Origin: JAAEUE01 sp039180225 | GTDB lineage: Bacteria > Pseudomonadota > Alphaproteobacteria > Rhizobiales > CAJQND01 | Direction of reading: 5' to 3' | Assembly: GCA_039180225.1 (NCBI GenBank) | Contig: JBCDDQ010000097.1 | Location: 1-15,751, forward strand | DNA: 15,751 nt | In this document: positions 1 through 7,138 of the stretch, in pieces | How the letters are laid out: each line of letters begins with the position of its first letter | Numbering within the stretch: the stretch's first letter is position 1 | Notes under the pieces: generated by a model | Database searches by the model: none | Told to the model about the DNA's origin: nothing | The model's input: only the letters and a program-made list of their open reading frames with translations | Position numbers and translations under genes: made by a program

Positions 1-174
1 CGGGCATGTTGGCGCGAGGTTTTGGGGAAGTGTTCAACGGCAACTGTCCAGCAATTGGAACAGACGCGTTTCTAGGGAAAGCCACCAAAATAGCGGCATT
101 GGCGACCTGTCGGCAAACTTCCAAAAGTGCTGACGTTTTAAGAGTTTATGCTCTGAGGCGGTAAGGGATTATCT

Positions 175-2019
175 GTGGTTGAAGACACGCATACGGACGA
201 CTTCCTGAGTTACGGAAAAGACCGTCTGAAGGACCATCAAATGGTCCGGGGTCAAGCCTCCGAATCAGTACCGCTAGAGCGTTTCGACGCTGAGGCCGCC
301 GGCGTGGGCTCCATCGGACAGGGTTTGGTGCGCAATTCGGTCTATGCGACGGCCGCGGACGGCGACGATCCGTTCAACATGAACACTCCAAAGGTCAATC
401 GGTGGCTGATCACCGGCAGTGTGGCCGGGATTGCCTGTACTTTCGCCATTGGCGTGGCGTTGATGAGCACCCTTTCAGGCAGCTTTAGCCCGGGCACATC
501 TAGTCTCGCGCAGCTGGAAGAGGGCGCGCAGTATTCTGAGGCGATCGGTAAGAGCGATCTTGTTATTCAGGGCACCTTGTCCTCGTTTACCGGCAGTGTG
601 GCCGACACCTCCCCAATTGATGCAGGCTACAAGAAAATCTCCGTTTCCTTCGCCACCGGCGACACCGGACCCGGCAACGATAACGGACGTCTCGCCGGCA
701 CATTGGCACCCGTTTATCCCGACCTCGAAGAGCTCCCCCTTGCCTACAACAACGAGACCAGCACCCCGGTAACGCAGGACGAACGCCAGGGATCGAACAC
801 CACCACCATTGCCAAAACCGCGATGCCAAAGCCGTTCACAAATACGGTTACGATCGGCAAAGGCGAGACGCTGACGGGAATTCTGGTGCAACTTGGCGCC
901 GAAGAGGCCGCCATCAACTCTGTGGTTAGGTCACTTAACTCAGCCTACCCAGTGCGCAATCTGCGCCAGGGCCAACAGTTGCAATTCACGCTGATCAAGC
1001 GCCAGAATTTCTACGGCGAACACACAGTTATGCCGCTCAAACTGGTCGTTTTGAGTGATGATGCCCCGGTGGCGGTTGCTGAGTTGGATGCAAATGGCCG
1101 TTATGTGGCATTCGTGGACAGCGACACGAACCTTGCTGAGATCAAGCCGCGCCGCAAGCCGCGTCTTCAAACCGCGGACATCAAGGGCCAGATCAGGACA
1201 AAAGCCAAAATCCGCAAGAGCCTTTACCTTTCAGCTCGCGAGCATGGGGTGCCTGAGCACATTGTGGCGAACATTATGCGGGTCCACTCTTATGATGTGG
1301 ATTTCCAGCGCCAGATCCGGTCAGGCGACACGTTTGAGGCCTATTTTGGTGAACCCCTCTCAGGCAAGCGCACCCGCCGGCCGGTTCTGCTGTACAGCCA
1401 TCTCGACTTGAAAGGGCGCAAATCCAAGGGCTATTACCGGTTCACCACGCCGGACGATGGGCTGACGGGCTATTACGACTTGAAGGGCCGCTCAGCGACC
1501 AAATCTCTGATGCGCACCCCCATTTCCGGGGCACGGATCACCTCGCGCTTCGGCATGCGCCGCCATCCCATCTTAGGCTATTCGAAGATGCACGCCGGCG
1601 TCGACTTTGGCGCGCCCCACGGCACGCCCATCAAGGCCGCCGGTTCCGGCACCGTTGAGGTGGCCCGCCGGGTGGGTGCTTATGGTAAGTACGTGCGGAT
1701 CAAGCACAATAACGGGTACAAGACCGCCTATGCGCATATGTCCCGCTATGCCCGCGGCATCAAGTCTGGCGCGAAGGTGCGCCAAGGCCAGGTGATCGGC
1801 TATGTGGGCTCCACAGGGCGTTCAACCGGACCACACCTGCACTATGAAGTGCTGCGCGGTGGCCGCCGCATCAACCCGCTGCGGGTTCGGATTGCCGGCG
1901 GACGCCAGTTGAAGGGCGCAATGCTTGAGAAATTCAAGCGCATGGTGGCCCGGGTTGATTCCATGCGGGCCAAAGCCCCGACCACAACGCGCGTGGCGGC
2001 CAACGAGACCAACCAATAA
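175..2019 (+). CDS. MepM-like M23 (LytM) peptidoglycan DD-endopeptidase, membrane anchored
   Basis: A 614-residue zinc metallopeptidase that should cleave peptide cross-links in the periplasm, letting new murein be inserted. A cytoplasmic tail of about 75 residues precedes one membrane helix (about 77-98). After a low-complexity Ser/Thr/Pro linker comes a LysM/OapA-like segment (about 221-271), then a Csd3/MepM second domain (about 333-400, with the family motif DVDFQRQIRSGD), then the LytM domain (about 450-570). The zinc ligands are intact: H473 and D477 in HAGVD, and HLH at 554-556, so it should be active rather than a degenerate EnvC/NlpD-type activator. The start is GTG with AAGGGA 6 nt upstream; an in-frame ATG at 241 would only shorten the tail. 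The order LysM-like, Csd3-like, LytM matches MepM/ShyA. Rhizobial inner-membrane LytM enzymes such as RgsM are another possible relative. It ends 4 bp from the convergent AhpD-like gene. Confidence 0.88.
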   Translation: MVEDTHTDDFLSYGKDRLKDHQMVRGQASESVPLERFDAEAAGVGSIGQGLVRNSVYATAADGDDPFNMNTPKVNRWLITGSVAGIACTFAIGVALMSTLSGSFSPGTSSLAQLEEGAQYSEAIGKSDLVIQGTLSSFTGSVADTSPIDAGYKKISVSFATGDTGPGNDNGRLAGTLAPVYPDLEELPLAYNNETSTPVTQDERQGSNTTTIAKTAMPKPFTNTVTIGKGETLTGILVQLGAEEAAINSVVRSLNSAYPVRNLRQGQQLQFTLIKRQNFYGEHTVMPLKLVVLSDDAPVAVAELDANGRYVAFVDSDTNLAEIKPRRKPRLQTADIKGQIRTKAKIRKSLYLSAREHGVPEHIVANIMRVHSYDVDFQRQIRSGDTFEAYFGEPLSGKRTRRPVLLYSHLDLKGRKSKGYYRFTTPDDGLTGYYDLKGRSATKSLMRTPISGARITSRFGMRRHPILGYSKMHAGVDFGAPHGTPIKAAGSGTVEVARRVGAYGKYVRIKHNNGYKTAYAHMSRYARGIKSGAKVRQGQVIGYVGSTGRSTGPHLHYEVLRGGRRINPLRVRIAGGRQLKGAMLEKFKRMVARVDSMRAKAPTTTRVAANETNQ

Positions 2020-2023
2020 GCTC

Positions 2024-2593
2024 TCAGGCCGCGTCGCTGTCGTCCAACCTTTCCCAGCGGTGCTTCTCGAACGCTCCATCGAGCGGCGTTCCCACAATAT
2101 GGTTGGTGTAGTTTGACAGCACCTTTTGGGCGACCACGGTCACCAGCTCCAACACATTACGCCGGGTGTAGCCGGCGTCCAGAAAAGCCGCGATCTCAGC
2201 GTCGCTCACCCATCCGCGTTGGCGCACCAACTGAAGCGTAAACTGCCGCAACGCCTCAAGCCTTGGATTCGTAAAAGGTGCGACCGCTCGCGCCTCTTCA
2301 ACCACCTCTTCCGGCACACCGTCGCGCAATGCGCCGCCTGTGTGGGCGGCCATGCAATAATCGCATCCATGCTCGGCATTTATGGTGAACCAGGCCACAT
2401 GGCGTTCCGGGACACTTAGGGAGGTTTTCTCAAGAAGGTCATCCAGCACCATATAGGCCTCAGCAATCACCAGCGCCTCCGCCATGGCGGCGAGCAAATT
2501 GGGCACCCGGCCGTACTTCTGCTTGGCCATGTCCAAAACGCCCTCTGCATCCGCCGGCGCCGTCTCTTTGGTGTGTATTTGAAAGTCGGTCAT
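2024..2593 (-). CDS. AhpD-like / carboxymuconolactone decarboxylase family protein
   Basis: A 189-residue alpha-helical protein of the AhpD/CMD superfamily. The diagnostic CxxCxxxH motif is present as C77-D-Y-C80 with H84 (sequence EHGCDYCMAAH). In AhpD-type proteins this cysteine pair is redox active and reduces peroxides or partner thiols, so a thiol-peroxidase or thiol-reductase role is more likely than true carboxymuconolactone decarboxylation. The ATG at 2593 is chosen because AAAGGA lies 6 nt upstream; the frame is open 22 codons further but without a ribosome site. It is the second gene of a unit with the SDR oxidoreductase, 43 nt apart, so it is probably expressed under the divergent LysR regulator. 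Likely cytoplasmic, with no signal peptide. The substrate cannot be told from the sequence. Confidence 0.85.
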   Translation of the reverse strand: MTDFQIHTKETAPADAEGVLDMAKQKYGRVPNLLAAMAEALVIAEAYMVLDDLLEKTSLSVPERHVAWFTINAEHGCDYCMAAHTGGALRDGVPEEVVEEARAVAPFTNPRLEALRQFTLQLVRQRGWVSDAEIAAFLDAGYTRRNVLELVTVVAQKVLSNYTNHIVGTPLDGAFEKHRWERLDDSDAA

Positions 2594-2636
2594 GATCTGT
2601 CCTTTCTGTCGGCGCGCGGCCGGGCGGATTAAGGGT

Positions 2637-3389
2637 CTAGACTTGCGCAAAGCCGCCATCGACGGCGAACTCTGCTCCGTTCACGTAGCTGGACTGAGGC
2701 GAGGCCAGGAACGCTGCTACATTTGCAATTTCATCAGGTTTTGCAAGTCGTCCCGTCGGCGCTTTGGCCGCAACCTGAGCGCCGAACGCCTCAATCTCCT
2801 CGGGCGCCAAACCCAGTTTTCCAACCAGCGGGGTCTCTGTGAGGCCGGGAGCAACAGCATTGACCCGGATGCCGCGGGGGGCGAGTTCGGCTGCCAGAGT
2901 GCGCACAAACGACCGCAAAGCTGCCTTGGTGGCCGAATAGACGCTGGCACCCGGCATACCAATCTCATTGACCACAGAAGTGGTCAAAACGATCGATCCG
3001 CCATCAGCAATATGATCCAAGGCCGTTTGGATGGTGAAATAGGCCCCTTTGACGTTGATGTTGAAAAGCGTGTCGAAATGATCTTCGCCCACGTCCGTAA
3101 TGGGTGAAAACTCCGCAACGCCGGCATTGACGAAAAGCACGTCAATCTTGCCATGGGTGGCCGCCACGGAGGAGAAGGCCTTCTGCAAATCAGCGGTATC
3201 TGACACATCCGCCTGCTGCGCGCTTGCATTTTCGCCTAGGGCTGCAACGGCCTGGTCAAGAGTTTCACGATTGCGGCCAACGATCACCGTCTTCGCACCG
3301 GCGGCCACGAGTTTCTCAGCCGTCGCCAGTCCAATGCCAGAATTGCCGCCTGTTACAACCGCCACTTTGTTTTTCAATTCTGCACTCAT
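2637..3389 (-). CDS. Short-chain dehydrogenase/reductase (classical SDR)
   Basis: A 250-residue classical SDR, the standard length for the family. The cofactor motif TGGNSGIG is at 13-20 and the structural NAG at 88-90. The catalytic residues are present: an Asn in the 110-112 stretch, S138, and Y151 with K155 in YSATK. D61 in the ADVSD stretch contacts the adenine in this family. The end AVDGGF is also typical. It should interconvert an alcohol and a ketone with NAD(P)H; the substrate is unknown. The start is ATG 3389, with AAAGGAG 6 nt upstream; a TTG two codons earlier overlaps the spacer and is rejected. The gene leads a two-gene unit with the AhpD-like gene and faces the LysR gene across 110 bp, the usual arrangement for a LysR-controlled target. 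Confidence 0.9.
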   Translation of the reverse strand: MSAELKNKVAVVTGGNSGIGLATAEKLVAAGAKTVIVGRNRETLDQAVAALGENASAQQADVSDTADLQKAFSSVAATHGKIDVLFVNAGVAEFSPITDVGEDHFDTLFNINVKGAYFTIQTALDHIADGGSIVLTTSVVNEIGMPGASVYSATKAALRSFVRTLAAELAPRGIRVNAVAPGLTETPLVGKLGLAPEEIEAFGAQVAAKAPTGRLAKPDEIANVAAFLASPQSSYVNGAEFAVDGGFAQV

Positions 3390-3439
3390 CTTCAACTCCT
3401 TTGTTGAGCGGCACCCGGCCGCGTTGCTGTGATGAGGCA

Positions 3440-3468
3440 GAGATAGGCTGTCGCATTTTATTATTGAA
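3440..3468 (-). promoter_or_regulatory. Candidate promoter of the SDR-AhpD unit
   Basis: Read on the minus strand, TTCAAT (3463-3468) and TATCTC (3440-3445) are separated by exactly 17 bp, about 50 bp upstream of the SDR start. The -35 box lies inside an imperfect AT-rich dyad, ATTAT (3460-3464) to ATAAT (3482-3486), which is where a LysR protein could bind and contact polymerase. The boxes match the consensus only partly, as expected for an activator-dependent promoter. Confidence 0.3.
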
Positions 3469-3480
3469 ATGGATTGTTTG

Positions 3481-3486
3481 TATAAT
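3481..3486 (+). promoter_or_regulatory. Candidate -10 box of the LysR gene
   Basis: A perfect TATAAT lies 13 bp before the LysR ATG at 3500. No good -35 hexamer stands at 16 to 18 bp (only AT-rich sequence), and no Shine-Dalgarno lies between it and the ATG. If used, transcription would start about 7 nt before the ATG, giving an almost leaderless mRNA. It also falls in the half of the dyad proposed to bind the LysR protein, which would fit autorepression. Confidence 0.35.
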
Positions 3487-3499
3487 CATTATCATTCTG

Positions 3500-4405
3500 A
3501 TGAATTTAAAATCTCTCGACCTCAATCTGCTCCTGGTTCTCGATGCGCTTTTGAGAACACGCCATGTGACACGGGCCAGCGGGGAACTGGGCATGTCTCA
3601 GCCCGCCGTGAGCAACGCGTTGAACCGGCTGAGACATCATCTGAAAGATGAGCTGTTCGTGCGCACGAAAGGCGAGATGCGCCCGACTTCCAGGGCCCTT
3701 GAGCTGGCCGCCCCGGTCCGTGCCGCGCTGGAAACTCTGTCGCTCGCGCTTGACCCTGTCCAGTTTGATCCTGAGACGGCTGTCCGCAGCTTCTCAATCG
3801 GTACCAACGACTATGCCGTTTCCACGCTGATGCCCAAGGTGATGACGCGCCTGGAAACAGAAGCGCCCGGCATTGCCCTGCGCCTCGTGCCATCGGCCGG
3901 GCGCACATTGGAGATGTTGGATGCTCAAGAGCTGGATTTCGGGTTGAGCGCGTTTGGTGAAACGCCCGAACGCTTTAAGCGGGCGTTGCTGATCGACGAT
4001 GGTTACGTTCTCATGATGCGACGGGGGCATCCACTAGCTAAGGGGCCTTTGAGCCTGGAAACCTACGCTCAGGCCCGGCACATGCTCATGTCACCGCGCG
4101 GGCAGGACCAAGGCTTCGTAGACCGGGAGCTCGCCAAACACGGCCTCGCCCGGCGCATTGCCATCACCATAAACAGCTTCGCCGCAGCACCAGGGCTCCT
4201 GGCCGGCTCGGATCTTGTCCTGGCCGCTCCAAAACGTATTGCCGACACCTTTGCTCCCCTTTACGGCCTCGCCGTGCGCGAAGCGCCGATCGCGGGACCT
4301 CAAGAATATGCCTCCGCCACCCTGATCTGGCACGGACGTTTCTCGGCGCATCCGGCCTATCATTGGTTTATCGATTTTATGAGGGACCTGAGCGCAGACC
4401 TTTAG
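3500..4405 (+). CDS. LysR-family transcriptional regulator
   Basis: A 301-residue LysR-type regulator, a normal length. The N-terminal winged helix-turn-helix spans about residues 8-67, with the recognition region MSQPAVSNALNRLR (about 32-45) and the usual ELFVRT wing. The rest is a periplasmic-binding-protein-like effector domain of two lobes, most like the NahR/PcpR/NodD branch (DLNLLLVLDALLRTRHVTRAS start). The ATG at 3500 is the only start that fits the family; there is no clear ribosome site, and the frame is open far upstream without other support. Divergence from the SDR-AhpD unit suggests control of that pair in response to a small, possibly aromatic or quinone-like, ligand; this is inference. 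Its 3' end overlaps the convergent HAD gene by 4 bp, the shared TTAG holding both stop codons. Confidence 0.92.
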   Translation: MNLKSLDLNLLLVLDALLRTRHVTRASGELGMSQPAVSNALNRLRHHLKDELFVRTKGEMRPTSRALELAAPVRAALETLSLALDPVQFDPETAVRSFSIGTNDYAVSTLMPKVMTRLETEAPGIALRLVPSAGRTLEMLDAQELDFGLSAFGETPERFKRALLIDDGYVLMMRRGHPLAKGPLSLETYAQARHMLMSPRGQDQGFVDRELAKHGLARRIAITINSFAAAPGLLAGSDLVLAAPKRIADTFAPLYGLAVREAPIAGPQEYASATLIWHGRFSAHPAYHWFIDFMRDLSADL

Positions 4406-5118
4406 GTCAAGGGGCGGCCCAGAAGTTGCTCAATCGCCGCCATAGTGTCCAGATGGCTGGAGATGATCAGCTCAGCCCCCGCCGCTCTCAGCTTGTCATG
4501 TTTGCCAGTGTCTTCGCTGAAGGCGATTAGGCCGCAGCCGTTCCCCAGCCCGGCATCCACATCCCCCACATTGTCGCCCAGGAACACAACCTGTTCCTTG
4601 GGTATGGGATTGCCCTGCTCATCCTGAAGACCGGCGATAGTCTTCCTCAGGATCTGGCGCTTGGGCCCGCGGGCCTCGGCGAAGCCGCCCACCTTGAAAA
4701 AATCGTTGAGCCCCACATGCCTGAGGCGCATCTTTGCCATGCTCATCAGGTTTGCCGTGGCCAGGCCCATAATCAGATTGTCGGCGTGCGTCAGCGCCAT
4801 CAGCACATCGCGGATACCCTCCACCTCAAGCACTTCAATCTCGCCGGTCCGGATGCCGATATCGGCCAAGGAGACATATTTGTCGGTGAACGTATTGATA
4901 TCTGCCGGGGTCGGCGCGCGCCCGAGGCGGGTCTCAATCAGCTCTTCGACAATCTCCACGTCGTTTCTGGCCCGGTAACTGTCCCAATCCGGCGATGCAT
5001 CGATGATCCCGAAAACCAGTTCCAATGCCTCAAAGAACGCGGCCTCTTCAGGCGGCGTTAAGTGCAAGATCACGCCGTCCACATCGAAGATCACTGCGCT
5101 GGCTTGCGTTTCGCTCAT
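4402..5118 (-). CDS. HAD-superfamily hydrolase (phosphatase-like)
   Basis: A 238-residue HAD hydrolase with an alpha-helical cap inserted after motif I, as in the phosphoglycolate phosphatase/beta-phosphoglucomutase branch. All four HAD motifs are visible: I, FDVDG with nucleophile D12 and acid/base D14; II, T121 in LATAN; III, K153 in GPK; IV, GDNVGDVDAG with D182 and D186/D188. It should hydrolyse a small phosphorylated metabolite with Mg2+ in the cytoplasm; which one cannot be read from sequence. ATG 5118 has GGAG 9 nt upstream; an in-frame TTG at 5151 is less likely. It is transcribed divergently from doeA across 123 bp, so the two might share control, but no functional link to ectoine is known to me. 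Confidence 0.85.
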   Translation of the reverse strand: MSETQASAVIFDVDGVILHLTPPEEAAFFEALELVFGIIDASPDWDSYRARNDVEIVEELIETRLGRAPTPADINTFTDKYVSLADIGIRTGEIEVLEVEGIRDVLMALTHADNLIMGLATANLMSMAKMRLRHVGLNDFFKVGGFAEARGPKRQILRKTIAGLQDEQGNPIPKEQVVFLGDNVGDVDAGLGNGCGLIAFSEDTGKHDKLRAAGAELIISSHLDTMAAIEQLLGRPLT

Positions 5119-5241
5119 GCTGACGTTCTCCGGACTCAAAACCCTCGCCAAGATAGCCTCCCACCGGACCCGTTTTCAATTGACCAGGCAGCAGAAACGC
5201 GCACATTGGCGGAAAATCAAAACAAGCTGGAGGAACGTCCC

Positions 5242-6420
5242 ATGAGCGCCACATTGCACTTTGAGCGCAGCGAATACGACCTGCGCATCGCCCGCACCCG
5301 CCAAGCCATGGAACAGGCCGGCATTGAGCTCATGATCGCCTCTGATCCTTCCAACATGGCGTGGCTTACGGGATATGACGGCTGGTCGTTTTACACCCAC
5401 CAGGCGGTGCTGCTGGCCATGGAGGGCGAGCCGGTCTGGTGGGGCCGGGGCATGGATGCGCGCGGCGCAGAACGCACCGTGTTCATGGAAAAAGACAACA
5501 TTGTGGGATACGAGGACATCTACGTTCAAAACCCCGAACGCCACCCGATGCTCACATTGGCGGAACTGGTGACAGAGCGCGGTTGGGCGAATATGCGCAT
5601 CGGCGTGGAGATGGACAACTACTACTTCTCCGCCGCGGCCTACGAATGCCTGAAGGCGAGCTTGGCGGACAGCCACATCCAGGATGCCACGGGGCTGATC
5701 AACTGGCAGCGCGCCGTCAAATCGGAACGCGAAATCCTCTTCATGCGCCGCGCCGCACGCATTGTGGAAGCCATGCATGCACAGATCTTGGAACGGGTTG
5801 AGCCAGGCCTGCCGAAGAATGAGCTGGTGGCGGAGATCTACGCCACGTCCGTGCGCGGTGCAGACGGTCACTGGGGCGACTATTCGGCGTTTGTGCCCAT
5901 GTTGCCCTCCGGTATGGACGCAACGGCCCCTCACCTCACCTGGGACGACCGGCCGTTTAAATCGGGCGAGTGCACGTTCTTTGAGATTGGTGGGGCGTAT
6001 CGGCGCTATCAATGCCCACAATCGCGCACAGTGTTCCTGGGCACACCGCCGCAAAAATACCTGGATGCAGAAAAAGCCGTGCTTGAAGCTGTTGAGGCCG
6101 GCCTAGAACAGGCCAAGCCGGGCAACATGTGCGAAGACATCGCAAATGCCTTCAATGCGACGCTCAACAAGCATGGCTTTGAGAAAGACAGCCGGGCCGG
6201 TTATGCCATTGGGCTCTCCTATCCGCCGGACTGGGGCGAGCGCACCATGTCGTTTCGACGGGGCGATAAGAGCGAGTTGAAGCCCGGCATGACCTTCCAT
6301 TTCATGCCTGCGCTTTGGCTGGATGATGGAGGACTGGAGATCACAGAGCCCATTTTGATCACCGAGCGCGGTGTTGAGTGCCTCTGCACCACCCCGCGCC
6401 GGCTCTATGTGAAGCCCTGA
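5242..6420 (+). CDS. doeA: Ectoine hydrolase DoeA (EutD), M24-fold
   Basis: A 392-residue protein of the creatinase/prolidase (M24) fold that closely fits DoeA/EutD, which opens the ectoine ring to N-acetyl-2,4-diaminobutyrate, the first step in using ectoine as carbon and nitrogen source. Family stretches as I remember them are kept: SNMAWLTGYDGWSFY (38-52), WWGRGMD, APHLTWDDRPF, SYPPDWGER and MTFHFMP. The metal ligands of ordinary M24 peptidases are replaced: the first Asp is E248 (FFEIGG), the second is P259, the His is Y321 and a Glu is M355. This agrees with the metal-free mechanism reported for EutD/DoeA, where the equivalent Glu is the covalent nucleophile. ATG 5242 has GGAGGA 7 nt upstream; the open frame before it overlaps the divergent HAD promoter region. 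No doeB, doeX, eutB/C or ehu transporter gene lies in this window, which is unusual for doeA. Confidence 0.9.
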   Translation: MSATLHFERSEYDLRIARTRQAMEQAGIELMIASDPSNMAWLTGYDGWSFYTHQAVLLAMEGEPVWWGRGMDARGAERTVFMEKDNIVGYEDIYVQNPERHPMLTLAELVTERGWANMRIGVEMDNYYFSAAAYECLKASLADSHIQDATGLINWQRAVKSEREILFMRRAARIVEAMHAQILERVEPGLPKNELVAEIYATSVRGADGHWGDYSAFVPMLPSGMDATAPHLTWDDRPFKSGECTFFEIGGAYRRYQCPQSRTVFLGTPPQKYLDAEKAVLEAVEAGLEQAKPGNMCEDIANAFNATLNKHGFEKDSRAGYAIGLSYPPDWGERTMSFRRGDKSELKPGMTFHFMPALWLDDGGLEITEPILITERGVECLCTTPRRLYVKP

Positions 6421-6427
6421 TGTGGGC

Positions 6428-6859
6428 CTAAGCGGCAGCCCCTTCGCTGGAAATCCCGGTATTGGGAAAGGCCGATACGGCCGGGTTGAACAGCGCCTCC
6501 AAAGACTTTTTCGTCAGTGGCTTTTTCACCTCGCCCACCACGTTGAGATTGTAGAGGGCTGCCAGCTCGATCGCATTGGCCCGGTCAGTGAACTTGGCAC
6601 CGCTGACAATTGCGATGTCTCCGGCGAACTCCCGGTCGCGCAAATGGCGCATGACCTCAATGCCATCCATTTGGGGCATGTAGATATCCAGCTGGATAAG
6701 CTCGATTTCAACACCGGCTTCGTCCAGGAGTTTCAGCGCCTGAACGCCGTTTGCCGCTTCAAACACATGCGTAGCCCCACGCTGCGTAAAATAGGTGCGG
6801 AAAATGCCGCGCGCGATGGGGTCATCATCAACGATCAGGATTGTTTTATGTTCTTTCAT
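6428..6859 (-). CDS. Single-domain response regulator (CheY-like receiver)
   Basis: A 143-residue stand-alone receiver domain with no DNA-binding or enzymatic output domain. The phosphorylation site is intact: acidic pocket D11-D12-D13, phospho-acceptor D58 in LDIYMPQMDG, S86 at the switch position and K113 in KKP. The last 20 or so residues form a loose Ala/Ser-rich tail. Such proteins act by docking to a partner after phosphorylation, as in chemotaxis, phosphorelays or the alphaproteobacterial general stress response. No histidine kinase or phosphotransferase gene lies within the window. The start ATG 6859 has only a weak purine-rich stretch (AGAAAGAAA) upstream. It is convergent with doeA, 7 bp between stops, and may be cotranscribed with the small ORF at 6911-7138. 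Confidence 0.88.
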   Translation of the reverse strand: MKEHKTILIVDDDPIARGIFRTYFTQRGATHVFEAANGVQALKLLDEAGVEIELIQLDIYMPQMDGIEVMRHLRDREFAGDIAIVSGAKFTDRANAIELAALYNLNVVGEVKKPLTKKSLEALFNPAVSAFPNTGISSEGAAA

Positions 6860-6910
6860 GACGGTTTCTTTCTATCGTCCATCTGAAGTCCAGCTCCAGC
6901 TTCGGTCCCC

Positions 6911-7138
6911 TCACCCGAACTCTGTGCTGTTGTGGTGCCCCGTTTGCCCGACGTTACCGCTGTCGCTCTGAAGATAGCTCCCGTTGTGGGAACTGGCGCC
7001 CTGCCGGTCGACACCAGCCGCACTGTCAGGCGCAAGGCTTGCGCCAAGCAGAACGCACGGCAGGGCCAGCCCTATCAGCTTTCCCACGGCACTGCGCTTG
7101 CCTGTCCAGATACGGATAATTTGGCTTATTGGTCCCAT
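6911..7138 (-). CDS. Possible small secreted protein, unknown
   Basis: A 75-codon frame I do not recognise. From ATG 7138 it reads as a plausible exported peptide: a basic N-terminal part (GKRSAVGK), a hydrophobic core (LIGLALPCVLLGASLA), an Ala-rich cleavage zone (PDSAAG), and about 33 mature residues rich in Gly, Ser, Asn, Gln and His without cysteine. About two thirds of its third codon positions are G or C, reasonable for coding DNA here. Against it: the ribosome site is weak (AGGT 8 nt upstream), and a 63-codon frame overlaps in another phase. It lies 51 nt upstream of the response-regulator gene on the same strand, so they may be cotranscribed. If it is not a gene, this stretch is simply the leader of the response-regulator gene. 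Confidence 0.4.
   Translation of the reverse strand: MGPISQIIRIWTGKRSAVGKLIGLALPCVLLGASLAPDSAAGVDRQGASSHNGSYLQSDSGNVGQTGHHNSTEFG

Noticed and set aside
141..154. AGAG-TTTATG-CTCT dyad before the M23 gene as an operator or terminator
   Set aside because: Four-base arms are expected by chance and no T tract or conserved promoter elements go with it.
2024..2593. True 4-carboxymuconolactone decarboxylase
   Set aside because: The CxxCxxxH motif points to the AhpD-like redox branch, and no other beta-ketoadipate pathway gene is present.
5176..6054. 292-codon open frame on the minus strand
   Set aside because: It is antisense to doeA, whose family motifs are unmistakable. The translation is rich in His, Arg, Cys and Val with no motif.
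6856..7047. 63-codon minus-strand frame overlapping the small secreted ORF
   Set aside because: It has no signal peptide, no ribosome site and Thr/Gly-rich noise-like composition, and it runs into the response-regulator start.
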